Source of the DNA: Epiperipatus broadwayi
Lineage: Eukaryota; Onychophora; Udeonychophora; Euonychophora; Peripatidae
Assembly (NCBI GenBank): GCA_028023455.1
Contig: JAQFVV010000563.1
Span: 62,001-126,000 of the forward strand
Reading direction: 5' to 3'
Length of the DNA stretch: 64,000 bases
Position 1 is the stretch's first letter. Each line of letters begins with the position of its first letter. Position numbers and translations under genes: made by a program. The notes under the pieces were generated by a model, which was not told the origin of the DNA, made no database searches, and saw nothing but the letters and a program-made list of their open reading frames with translations. This document shows, one piece after another, positions 11,077 through 20,840 of the stretch.

Positions 11077-12590
11077 CATCATCATCATTATCAACCATTA
11101 TCAATCCACTGCAGGATGAAGGTCTCTCCAAGTTTAATCCATCTTCTCCGATCTTTAGCTTCTCTTCTCCACATCACCCCTGCACACTTTCTTATTTCAT
11201 CCATCCATCTCACATGTGGTCTCTTTCTGGGTCTTTTACAATCTCTTGGAATCCAGTTTAAAATTTCAATTGTCCATCTATTATCATCTCTTCTAACAAT
11301 ATGTCCAGCCCAACTCCACTTCAATCTTTTAATTTTTTCAATGAGGTCAGTAACACATGTTTGTTCTCTTACCCATACATTGCGTTTACAATCTCTTCTT
11401 GTTACTCCCAACATACATCTTTCCATACTCCTTTGAGTGGTCTGAAGTCTCTGAATTGCTCTTCTATTAAGTGTCCAAGTCTCAGATCCATAAGTAAGAA
11501 CTGGTAAAACACATTTGTTAAAAACCTTCCTTTTCAAACACATAGGCATATTTCCTTTTAGTATCAAGTTATTTCTACCAAAAGCACTCCAACCAAGTTT
11601 AATTCTATGATTAATTTCCTCCATTATGTTTCCATCTGTATTAATAATCTGACCAAGGTATTTGTAACTGTTAACTTCTTCTAATTCATCATAATCAATC
11701 TTTATTTTCATATTTTGAGCAAATCGATTAAACATTACTTTAGTCTTTTTAACATTTATCTTTAGTCCTACTTTCCTACTTTCATCTGATAATTCCTGCA
11801 ACATTTCCTGCAGATCTGAAGCATTATTTGCAAAAACAACTACATCATCTGTGAAATCTAAATGACTTAAATAATCACCATTTACTTTCACTCCTTTAGT
11901 TTCCCATTTTAATCCACAAAATACTTCATGCAGCACTGCTGTAAAAAGTTTTGGAGATATGGAGTTGCCTTGTCTTACACCTTTCTCAATGTTGACTTTC
12001 CCAGTGTCATTATGTAATCTAATTGTTGCTGTTGCATTTTTATAAATATTCTTTAAAATATGAGAATATCCTGGATCTATACCTTGATGATCTAATGCTT
12101 TAATCACTGAAGAAATGTTTATAGAATCAAATGCCTTTTCATAATCTACAAATCCTAAACATAATGGCAACTCATATTCATTTGTCCTTTCTATAACTTC
12201 TCTCAATACCTGAATATGATCTACTGTACTAAAACCACTTTTAAATCCAGCTTGTTCTCTTGGTTGGTGGAAATCCAATGTTCTCTGTAGACGAGTAGTA
12301 ATTATCTTGGTAAAAATTTTATATAAAACTGATAAAAGGCTGATAGGTATGTAATTTCTAATATCTTCTTTATCACCTTTTTTAAATATTAATATTATTA
12401 TTGCATTCTTCCAATCATCCGGTACGTCTTTATCATTTAGACATTTGGTATATAACTTTGCTAAATTTTTTTCTATTTCTTCACCTGCTTCTTTTAATAT
12501 ATCAATTATAATTTCATCATTACCTGGAGCCTTTCCTTTCTTCATACATTTAATTGCATGTCTCACTTTTTCATTTAAAATTCTCAAATG
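11077..12590 (-). mobile_element. RTE-like LINE, 5'-truncated
   Basis: The element consists of one open RT frame, a very short 3' untranslated region and a (TGATGA)-type tail, seen on the plus strand as ATCATCATCATCATT at about 11077-11091. A short UTR and a trinucleotide-type tail are usual for the RTE clade. The upstream apurinic-type endonuclease domain is absent, so the copy was truncated when it inserted. A much older relative lies on the plus strand at 28400-30206. I could not find a convincing target-site duplication. Confidence 0.88.
11091..12587 (-). CDS. LINE reverse transcriptase (partial ORF2, no stop codons)
   Basis: 498 codons with no interruption. Residues 1-50 carry the RT entry region (CMKKGKAPGNDEI). 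Motif A is near residue 147 (FVDYEKAFDS), the RQGNSISPKLF motif is near 205-215, and the catalytic box near 245 reads FTDDVVVF: the two aspartates are kept, but the usual alanine of FADD is threonine. The thumb and C-terminal part follow (YKYLGQII, LPVLTYGSETWTL, WAGHIVRRDD, RPHVRWMDEI, ending GETFILQW), typical of RTE-type 'endonuclease-reverse transcriptase' proteins. The first methionine is only the first ATG after the 5' truncation, so it is probably not a native start. With no endonuclease it is unlikely to move by itself. The open frame suggests a fairly young insertion. Confidence 0.92.
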   Translation of the reverse strand: MRILNEKVRHAIKCMKKGKAPGNDEIIIDILKEAGEEIEKNLAKLYTKCLNDKDVPDDWKNAIIILIFKKGDKEDIRNYIPISLLSVLYKIFTKIITTRLQRTLDFHQPREQAGFKSGFSTVDHIQVLREVIERTNEYELPLCLGFVDYEKAFDSINISSVIKALDHQGIDPGYSHILKNIYKNATATIRLHNDTGKVNIEKGVRQGNSISPKLFTAVLHEVFCGLKWETKGVKVNGDYLSHLDFTDDVVVFANNASDLQEMLQELSDESRKVGLKINVKKTKVMFNRFAQNMKIKIDYDELEEVNSYKYLGQIINTDGNIMEEINHRIKLGWSAFGRNNLILKGNMPMCLKRKVFNKCVLPVLTYGSETWTLNRRAIQRLQTTQRSMERCMLGVTRRDCKRNVWVREQTCVTDLIEKIKRLKWSWAGHIVRRDDNRWTIEILNWIPRDCKRPRKRPHVRWMDEIRKCAGVMWRREAKDRRRWIKLGETFILQWIDNG

Positions 12591-13845
12591 AATATATTCA
12601 TTAAAATTTACAATAAATTCTTATTACAATGAAAACAGTGTGCTCATCAGACTTTGTCTTAACTCTCTCTCTCTATATATATATATATAAAGTATGCCTG
12701 TATTTCAAATATTATATATATTTTTGTATTTGGGATTGCCTTTAAACTAATATTATTTTACTTTTTATGTATCCCAAAGACTTCTTAATATCAGAATCAT
12801 CTAATGCTGATTGAAGTTAATATTATTTCTGGTAAAAAGGCGCATTATTACAATAAACTATTTCCACAATGCAATGAATGAAGTGCTTCATCATATAAAG
12901 GTACCATTACTCATCTGCCACACCTAAATCTGGATTTAAATTTGGAACAAATAAAATTGTACATTTTTCATCTTTCTTATCAAACTTGAGTTATTTTTTT
13001 CACTGTAGACAAATCATAGTTAATCCAATACGAATTAATAAAAAATTACCCAGCTAATCTTTGCTAGAAGATAATTCAAGGTTGAAAAACTGTTCAAACA
13101 TTTGACACTCAACTATGAGGAGAAATGGGAGAAGTTTTGTCTAGAAGCGCTGTGCTTTATCTACTATTTCCAACAAAAGCCAGTGAATATAAAGTATTAT
13201 TGTTTTTAAAATCTTCATTAATTTTAAATAATGAACAAAATAATATGTTGACTCATTATCAAATAAGTATCTTAAAAAATCCAAGATGTCAAATGTTAAT
13301 TTAAAATAAAAAAAATTGCTTGACTAATCTTTAATTTTAAGAGAAAAAAAAAACCTTTAAGAGCAAATCAAAAACTGGTTGAACGTAGAAAGATATGGGA
13401 AAGATTGATTAGTGTGATCATGAATCATCTGTAATTTGAAACATTAAAAAAAAAGTTTTAGTTTCACAACTAAATACTATGAAAATAAAAATATGATCCT
13501 TATTTCAATGGCATATACCATTCAAGTAAATTTTTATAGATCTGAAATAAAGATTCAATTGCAACATTAAAAATATTTATCTTATACAAAGCTACAAATA
13601 AATAGGAATTAAAAAAATTTTTAAGCAATCAAAAAAAAATTATAGTTTTTAGATTTCACTGTTATTATAAAATACATAAAGATTACCTATTTGCAAATTA
13701 CAAAATAAAAATTGCTTATGATAAATACTCTTTTTTTAATCAACAATGCTAAAAAAATGTTAACCAATTATATAAAAACTTTGTTTTTAATAAGTTAACA
13801 ATTTCTTAACACAACAAAAACATACTTAAGTATATCTATGTATTA
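12591..13845. other. AT-rich noncoding DNA
   Basis: A (CT)n(AT)n tract lies at about 12664-12690. A low-repeat patch at 13040-13190 shows no convincing frame. No supported gene. Confidence 0.55.
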
Positions 13846-14186
13846 GTGATTCTCAAATGCTGATATTAAAATGAAATATTTCGCAACAATTAATATATAT
13901 CAAATTTTAAGTCTATAATTGTGATTCCAAATGCAGATATGAAAAGGAAACATATCGGAACAGTTAATATGTTTTCAGTTTTTAAATCTATAATTAATAT
14001 ATAGAGTATATGAGCACAGACTTTCACACGACCCACCACTCTCCACACTTGAACAAATATATGTTGAAAAGATAAACAATCACCAATATACGTATTTCAT
14101 GCTAAACCAGCAATCATCAGTTGTGATTCCTAAATGTAGATATATAACATCACAAAAATTAATATTTTTCAGTTTTATGTCTAAGG
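13846..14186. repeat. ~75-bp tandem repeat, three units, split by insertions
   Basis: Units begin with GTGATTC at 13846, 13921 and 14123. They share 'AAATG..GATAT', '..CA.AA.AATTAATAT' and end in '..TTTTA.GTCTA'. Between units 2 and 3 sits a family B SINE (13996-14122), and the end of unit 3 (GTCTAAGG) is the target site of the hAT element at 14187. The order of events can therefore be read: repeat first, insertions later. Confidence 0.8.
13996..14122 (-). mobile_element. SINE-like repeat, family B, internally deleted
   Basis: Minus-strand copy. On the plus strand 'GAGCACAGACTTTCACACG', 'ACCCACCACTCTCCACA', 'CTTGAACAAATATATG' and 'GATAAACAATCACCAATAT' follow one another, matching the reverse complement of the 27.4-kb copy. 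About 20 bp containing TATCTCATAAC is missing between CTCCACA and CTTGAAC relative to that copy. It interrupts the tandem repeat. Confidence 0.8.
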
Positions 14187-14554
14187 CAGGGGTCCCCAAC
14201 CCTATGCCCATGGGCACCATGGCGCCCGAAGATCATTTTACATGTGCCCGCCGCTATCCGAACACGATAAAAAATTATTTATCTGATACAAATAAATTTA
14301 ATTTTTAAAATTTCTTATAAATTATTGTGTTATATTGTAATCAAATTATAAGTCATACTATACTTTTACAGCATAAAAATATAAACATTAATTATATGTT
14401 AAAATTTTATTTTTGAAATAAATATTTTTTTGTACATTATGCATATTATTAACAATATCCAACTCTAAATTTACATTGAAAAAATAAATGCTGCCCGCCA
14501 CCTAGCCGGTATTATAGAATGTGCTCTTAAGTGCAAAAAGGTTGGAGACCCCTG
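14187..14554. mobile_element. Nonautonomous hAT element with 8-bp TSD
   Basis: The ends are CAGGGGTCCCCAACC (14187-14201) and GGTTGGAGACCCCTG (14540-14554), near-perfect terminal inverted repeats of the hAT (Charlie-like) type. The 8-bp duplication GTCTAAGG lies exactly at 14179-14186 and 14555-14562, the length expected of hAT transposases. Subterminal GC-rich blocks (TGTGCCCGCCGC; the reverse complement on the right has GGTGGCGGGCAG) are roughly inverted copies of each other. The ~200-bp middle is AT-rich and codes for nothing, so movement would need a transposase from elsewhere. Confidence 0.95.
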
Positions 14555-14562
14555 GTCTAAGG

Positions 14563-15481
14563 CGTTCGTAATATTATGAGGCGAATATCTTGCCAGTAAG
14601 AAAATTTAAAGTAAAAAATCCTGGGTTTTTAGATATCGACATTTCTTTTCTTTACTGTCATCTTAGAGGTGTAGCAATCTATTGCCAAGGACTTAGTTCT
14701 TTACTAGATTAGACTGCATATTTAGGATCTTATGGCTGACATGCTACTTGTTGCTTAGCCTCGCATGGTAAAGAAAAAAGAAAATAGCTAGAGATTATTC
14801 CATAATGAATAATATTTCTGTAGTGTAATTTTCATTACACCACTCTCATACAAACTGTTAGTTTTATTTTCTTTATCTACCATTGATCCAATGCAAGAGA
14901 TACAAAATTCTTTGCTGACTTTTCTTTTTATATTTCTAATTTCACAGGTATCATTAATTTATAATTTTTGATTTTAAATTTGAGTTTACCATTTTATTTA
15001 CTACGGGGAATCAACAAAATTTTATTTATAAATAGATTTAGAACACGTAAAACCAAAAAGATCTCAAAATGCCTTAAAATTTATGAACGACTTATTTTAT
15101 TATTTTTTTATATATAAGTGGACTTTATTAGTAACAAATTATTTACAAAAATTATTATATTTACATTAAGAGCTTTTTACATATTTTTCTTAATTTTTTT
15201 TACTTTTCTTTGGTTATTTCTAGAATATAGTGTATTTGAACAAGATGATTTTTGTTATTGCCTTAATGAGCAGTTCAAAAATACCTTGCTTTGCTATATT
15301 TTTTTTGTTACATTTCTAGCTATGTATTTTTGAGCATATAGATATATGTTATATCAATCTTTATTTTTTCTAGTACATTGTATTTTTTGTTGTCAAAGAT
15401 TACAGCACAGTAAGCAAGCCACATTGCCCTGAGAGTGTGAATGGTATATAATGCATTGAAATTTAATTTTTTTTATATTGT
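14563..15481. other. AT-rich noncoding DNA
   Basis: An open frame of 71 codons at 15118-15333 is almost all F, L, I and Y from T-rich sequence. I take it as chance. No other gene signal. Confidence 0.55.
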
Positions 15482-16400
15482 TTATGAGTGTTTTTTTAGA
15501 TTAATTGTGTCTTTGTGGAATACAAAGCAATGTAAATGCGAAAAATATGGACATGTCTTAAAGATATGAGTTGCATTTTCTTGAAGTACATTGCATAATG
15601 TGCAAGTAGGATCTACGTTTAATTTAAAGTGGTTTATGAGAAATACCTTTGTTGGTATTATATCAAGTAACAGATTATGTAGAAATTTTAGCCATGATTG
15701 AGGTATGCACAAATTTTGAAATTTAGTCAGTGTTCTGGCAATTGATAGTGTTGACTAAAGTTGCCTATCAGGGTATATGATTTTTTTAGATCTTTGTATG
15801 ATAGACCAATTAAAGTATTAATGTTATACTTGTCCAGTAAATCAGCATGCACAATGGCATGATCAGTGAAAAAGTGACAATTTGCTTATGGAGTAATGGC
15901 AAGCAGAAGTACAGGTGGAGTAGTTGTCTTCAGGAAAGGGTTAGTTGTGGTTGTTATGTACATCTTAGTTCTAATGTAGGATGTGAAACATTGTGGACCT
16001 ATTACGTTAAGCCCACCCTTGCAAATTGAGAAACATGCATTTTTGATTGATAGATGTGATGTTGATTCCCATATATGTGCTTTTGCTATTCTCATATTCT
16101 TAATATTTTTTTCTTTTGAAGATGCATCCATGGATTGTAATGTGTAAGTATGCCTCCTAGAATGGCATTGATGATGTTAACCTTCATTATAGGATAAAGC
16201 AATATTGTATTGAATCATTTTATTTTTGTGTTAAATTTGTCTGTGATGAGAAGATTTAAGTGATAACTTAATTGTGTTTTTGATAGATTAAAAGGTATGC
16301 TTAAAAAAGAAGAATGGGTGCCTGTGAAGAGTAAATAAAGTCTGCGACCAGTAGCTATTTGCCATAAGGATGATTTGTTGATAATTACATAAAAAACTTA
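15482..16400 (-). pseudogene. Decayed LINE ORF2 C-terminal region
   Basis: On the minus strand the frame pieces read, in order: a piece with YPIMKVNIINAILGGILTHY (about 16240-16150); one with KNACFSICKGGLNVIGPQ (about 16050-15990), matching the 'GGL.v.d' stretch common after the RT thumb in L1/Tx1-like and related LINEs; and one with WLKFLHNLLLDIIPTKVFL then C.LC.....THIFKTCP (15700-15530), matching the zinc-binding 'zf-RVT' tail with its C..C...H....C pattern. Frames are broken by shifts and stops. The catalytic RT core is not visible, so only the 3' end of an element remains. Clade is uncertain. Confidence 0.78.
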
Positions 16401-19367
16401 TCTGGTTAAAAATTAGAATTTTTGTTTTTTTACCTGGTGAGGGGTTTTGAAAATGTTCAATCTTAATTACTGTATAAAATCTTTATTTTGTACTAAAACT
16501 CAATAAGTTTGACTTGATTTCTTTTAAATTTAATTTTATAAATGAATAATATTCTAAAAAATCACATGTGGTATTGTTAAATATTTAAAAACTGACTTCC
16601 AAATCAAATAATATGCAATACATATCATTAACCATGTTAGTGTAAATACTCTTTCAGAAAATGTTCTTTATTTTAAACTGTTTTTCTTTTAATGTGAATG
16701 AACTAAGATAGATTTATTATAGATATATCAAGTTCTGCTTTAACATCTGATAATTTCCTTATAACAATTACAATATTTGAAAAAATTTAACACTGTGACA
16801 ATTCTGACAGATGACAACATTAATACACTTTATAGACTTCTTTGTTTATATTATGGACAAGTTTATTAACTTCTATTTCTAAAACTAAAAGATAGAGAAG
16901 TAAATTGTAAGTGTACATGTGTATTTCTTTTGAAACTAATCTTTGTTTTTCATTATGATATTTTTATCAGATGCAAGCCAAAAAATTGAATTTGCATTTT
17001 TCGCCCTCCACTGAGAAATTTTGCAAAACTTTTTTTTATTTTACAGTTTTAAAATTCACGTTTATATTTTTTTCTAATATTTTAATTTAAAAAAAAATTC
17101 AAAAGATGTCAAGATAATCGAATAAGTGGGTCTTCAATGTTTCTTAAACTCCATGAAGATGGGTGTGTATTATATATTCTCAAACTTTGCAAGATTGCTT
17201 TGAGAAAAGATTATGATGGCCTGAAAACTTAATTTTTTGAAAGGTTTATGATTATTTTTGAAATTAATTGTGAAATAATTATTAGAAATCAAAAATATAT
17301 ATTATTATATATATATAATTTTTACAAAAATGTTTTATTTTTAAATATAAAAGAATATATTCTTCTGAAAAATGTTACCACAGAGATTGCAATTATGGGA
17401 AATACAACTGTCTAGAAATGTCATCACTAAACAGTATATTAAATATTTAGCAATATCTTACAAATTATAGAAAAAAAATAAACTTTTAGACTATAAACTG
17501 ATGGATTTATTAGATATTAAAAATAATTTGTTCATATTTTTAAAACAAACATCAAACAAAGATTTTGTTCATTTTTCAAACTGAATCTGCTCCACCTGAT
17601 ATTTGATAAAATGTTTTGTTTGAGTTAAAATATATTTTTTAAAATATTTCCAAAAATCAAAAATATCTATCAAATGAAGTCAAATTTATTATATACTGAT
17701 ATATAATAATGGTTTAATATTAAAGTGAAATGCAAAAGCTGAAAGTAAGTGAGAACAATGAAATCTGTCAAAATACATGAAGGTTAAATAATAATCAACC
17801 AATTAGTGTGTAAAAATAATCAAAAATATTTTTTAAAGAAGCAAAAAATTATATATTGTTTATATCATATCTTTGTGTAAAAATAAGACCAGAAAAAAGT
17901 AAATACCCAGAAAATATTTTCTTCTTTGTCAAACAATACTGGTAGAACTAAGCAATCCATTACACACTGCTCTCTTAAGATTTTTTTTTTCAAATCAAAA
18001 TCAATAAAAATATTATGGAGTTTTTATATTATAAAAAAAAATTGGATGTCATTATCATTTACAATAATGTTAATACCATATTTAAAAATTACTGAACTAT
18101 GCTTTTTTGAAATAAATAATAAATGTATTGTGATGATGGGGTATGCAAGAATTTTAATACATACTGTTGTTTCCTTGTTAAATAACTAATTATAAAAATG
18201 CATTTAAGATGCTAATAACAATAGTATAAAAAATAACTGAAAATGATTGCAATGATAAAACAAAAAATGAATCAAATATAAATAAGTAAGAATTCATGTC
18301 AATTAATAATTGATTAGCAAAATTACTCAAATCAATTGCAGAATTGTTTGATAACATTTATTTTAATAATGTAAGAATAAATATCAAGTTCATAATTATT
18401 GATATAATGTGTGGTTGCTATATTTGAAATTAGTACAGTATTAGAATGGTGGTCTTGAAAACTAAGAATCTCTGAATCATATTTGATATTAAAGCTAGTG
18501 TTAAAAAAGATTGTTTACAAAATCCAGATTTTGTTTATAAAACTAAATATCCTTGAAAAACTTTATAGATGATTTTAAAAAAACTAATATCAAAATGTGA
18601 TATGTGATTAAACTTTTACTTTGTACCAATTTAAAGATGAAGCAAGAATTTCATTTTAGCCCCTAAATTCACAATACTGATAATCAAGGTATCTTTGCCA
18701 AATCAAAAGATAATATGCATAATATCCTTGATACTTTGAATGTAACCATTTAATATGTTGGATTTAATAATTAATGATAACATTTATCAATCATAGATTA
18801 AAAAAATAACTGCAATAACTTTATATCCTTAAGAATATAAGTCAATTTTAATATTTTAGGAGTTCTTTCTCTAAAGAAATAGATGTATATGGCCAAGTAT
18901 AACACTCTGAGATTTCAATACATTGCTTCTTAATATAACAAATTTAACAATAAAATATTTTATTCTAATTCACCTAAATTAATTGTATATAGAATTATTT
19001 TTCTAAATTTATTATATAAAAGTAATTTGTGAACCTTTTAATATTGCACATAAAGACCTTGGAATAATTTCATTTAAGAATACCCCATAAAATTCTGTTA
19101 ATATAATGGTAATATAGAAGTATCAATTAGTATATTCTTCAATTTGTTAGATTTAATGATATTCAGTTCACAGCTACAAATACATATCTTCGGTGAATTG
19201 GATAAGTGAAGCAAATGAATAGAAAAAGAATTTATAAAAATTATTTCATGTTAAAGTAAACATAGTTTTCATGTGAGAGAAAGACCCTATATACATTGTA
19301 AAAATTTAAATAAATCATATAATAGAATATAAAATATCTTTAAATAAAATCAATAATTGTATATATA
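16401..19367. other. AT-rich noncoding DNA with a dispersed repeat copy
   Basis: Apart from the repeat at 16405-16600, this ~3 kb holds only A/T-rich sequence with an (AT)n tract near 17307-17320. The frame at 17926-18189 has AT-driven composition (K, I, N, F) and no recognisable domain, so I leave it out as a gene. Confidence 0.55.
16405..16600 (+). repeat. Dispersed repeat R3, copy 1
   Basis: Shares a block with 22265-22510 and 23950-24235: a T-rich stretch, then 'AATCTTTATT.TGTA.TA', 'CAA.AA.TTGGACTTGATTT'-type sequence, then '.AAAAAATCA.AT'. Here it reads 'AAATCTTTATTTTGTACT' and 'AATAAGTTTGACTTGATTT'. Ends are not defined. Confidence 0.45.
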
Positions 19368-19690
19368 TAAAATAAAGAGCCAATATTTCTAAACAAGCTT
19401 ATTTTATTATTATTTTTATTTATTTATTTTCTTTTATAATAAATGCTATGAGAGAAAGCATTCAAATCTTTATCCATGATTGTCCCCATTACCAGACCAG
19501 TTTTTGAGTTATGGCTCTCTTCAGTGAGGAGCTAGGACATCAGATTCAAAAATACCAACTCCAACTGAGCATTTATCTAATACTTAACTATTAAGAAGAA
19601 GATTGGAAACTTTCAGACATCTAATATCTTCAAATTTTGCTCTCCAATTGAAATAGCTATAGGGGCCTGAACTAAATTCAGATACTCCAA
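19368..19690 (-). mobile_element. Hammerhead-bearing repeat, copy a
   Basis: Read on the minus strand this has a ~150-bp 5' part, the ribozyme-like block at 19542-19477, then a 3' part with 'GATAAAGATTTGAATGC'-type sequence and an AT-rich end. At about 19690 it meets copy b head-to-head, so the 3' parts of a and b (19368-19505 and 19688-19825) form ~135-bp inverted repeats. The same family recurs at 19925-20305 and, more diverged, at 24594-24975. No protein is encoded. Its likely mobilizer is a Penelope-like element (inference). Confidence 0.75.
19477..19542 (-). ncRNA. Degenerate hammerhead ribozyme
   Basis: On the minus strand: TGATGTCCT, AGC, TCCTCA, then the core CTGAAGA (intact CUGANGA), a stem II GAG/CTC around CCATAA, then AAAAC where GAAAC is expected, then TG, the cleavage-type triplet GTC, TGGTAA and GGGACAATCA. 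The outer stem I pair GTCCT/GGGAC (one G-U) is kept. The inner pair TCCTCA/TGGTAA is broken and the G of GAAA is lost, so self-cleavage is unlikely in this copy. Confidence 0.6.
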
Positions 19691-19885
19691 AACCAGTCTG
19701 TGGAAGGGGACAATCATAGATAAGGATGTGAATGCTTTCCTTATAGCATTTATCATAAAAATAAATAAATAAAAATAATAATAAAACAATCTTATTTAGA
19801 AATGTTTGCTCTTTATTATATATTGGTAATTACAAGCTATATATGTCATATGATTTATCACTTGGTTTTATTACTATTATAATTT
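19685..19885 (+). mobile_element. Hammerhead-bearing repeat, copy b, 5'-truncated inside the ribozyme
   Basis: It starts within the ribozyme (AAAACCAGTCTGTGGA, then GGGGACAATCATAG) and continues with the family's 3' part: 'GATAAGGATGTGAATGC', 'AGCATTTATCATAAAAA', 'TTTAGAAATGTTTGCTC', 'GGTAATTACA.GCTATAT'. It is joined head-to-head to copy a and is about 90% similar by eye to 20110-20305. Confidence 0.75.
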
Positions 19886-19924
19886 TGGTTATTGAACTTT
19901 TGCTATATTAAATTGCTAAGGCTA

Positions 19925-20305
19925 TTAATATATGGAGTATGTGAATTTAGTTCAGACCTATATAGCTATTTCAGTTAGAGAGCTGAATTTGAAGATATTA
20001 GTTCTGAAAGTTTCAGATCTTCTTCTTAATAGTTAATTATTAGATAAATGCTCGGTTAGGTTGGTATTTTTGAATCTGATGTCCTAACTCCTCAATGAAG
20101 AGAGCCATAGCTTGAAACTGGTCTGGGGATGAGGACAATCATAGATAAAGATTTGAATGCTTTCTCTTACAGCATTTATCATAAAAAATAAATAAATAAA
20201 ATAAACTTGTTTAGAAATGTTTGCTCTTTATTACATATTGGTAATTACATGCTATATAGGTCATGTGATTTTTCACTTGGTTTTATTCCTATTACATATA
20301 TAATG
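19925..20305 (+). mobile_element. Hammerhead-bearing repeat, copy c
   Basis: The 5' part (19925-20075) is the reverse complement of the 5' part of copy a: 'GAATTTAGTTCAG', 'ATATAGCTATTTCAGTT', 'GAAAGTTTCAGATCTTC'. Then come the ribozyme at 20077-20141 and the shared 3' part ending near 20305, directly against the foldback element. Copies a, b and c together look like a mixed head-to-head and head-to-tail cluster. Confidence 0.78.
20077..20141 (+). ncRNA. Hammerhead ribozyme, near-consensus
   Basis: Stem I outer: TGAT+GTCCT (20077-20085) pairs with AGGAC (20132-20136) and ATCA (20138-20141), with one bulged A. Stem I inner: TCCTCA (20089-20094) pairs with TGGGGA (20124-20129). Core: ATGAAGA at 20095-20101 (consensus CUGANGA, first base C to A). 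Stem II: GAGC/GCTT around loop CATA (20102-20113). Then GAAA (20114-20117), C-TG, and GTC (20121-20123), so stem III is reduced to an A-U and a C-G pair, as in the short-stem-III hammerheads of Penelope-like elements and retrozymes. The single core change would probably cripple this copy, but sister copies have the missing base. Confidence 0.78.
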
Positions 20306-20840
20306 GTCAATGGAACCTCCCAAACCTAATCTGCCATACCAGAGCATCCACTAGGCTATGCGCACCTAGAAAATTTATAAAGGCAGCAGATACATATGGC
20401 AGAGGTTACTCTTGTTTCAAACTGAAAAACCCAAACCTAATCTGCAAAACCAGGGTGCCACTAGGCTATTTGAACCTAGAAAATTTATAAGGGCAGCAGA
20501 TGCATATGGGAGGGATTACTCTTTTTTCAAACTGAAAGCCCCCCAAACCTAATCTGCCAAACCAGGGCGCCACTAGGCTATTCAAACCTGAAAAATTTAT
20601 AAAAGCAGCAAATACATATGAGAGAGGTTATTTTTCAAACCAAAAGCCCCAGTCATGGGAGAGGTTAATCTTTTTTCAAACTGAAAGCCCCAGTCACTTT
20701 CTGAGCTAGTGACTGGGGCTTTCAATTCAAAAAAAGAGTAACCTCTTCTGTATGTATCTGCTGCCTTTATAAATTTTCTAGGTTTGAATAGTCTAGTTGC
20801 ACCCTAGTATGGCAGAGCAGGTTTGGGAGGTTCCATTGAC
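20306..20840. mobile_element. Foldback element with ~112-bp internal tandem repeats
   Basis: The outer ends GTCAATGGAACCTCCC (20306-20321) and its reverse complement ending at 20840 are exact. From 20319 the left side is a tandem array with starts (CCCAAACC) at about 20319, 20430 and 20542. Each unit carries 'CACTAGGCTAT', 'CCTAGAAAATTTATAA', 'GGCAGCAGATACATATG' and 'TTTTTTCAAACTGAAAGCC'. A partial fourth unit leads to a central hairpin GAAAGCCCCAGTCACT/AGTGACTGGGGCTTTC (about 20683-20723). The right side, 20724-20840, is one inverted unit. Long inverted ends built of direct repeats are the layout of foldback-type elements. There is no coding capacity. Confidence 0.85.

Noticed and set aside
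11116-11507. Two plus-strand frames of 106 and 68 codons
   Set aside because: They are antisense shadows of the LINE reverse-transcriptase frame.
12640-12660. CTGATGAGC on the minus strand as a hammerhead core
   Set aside because: No GAAA after a plausible stem II and no pairing flanks.
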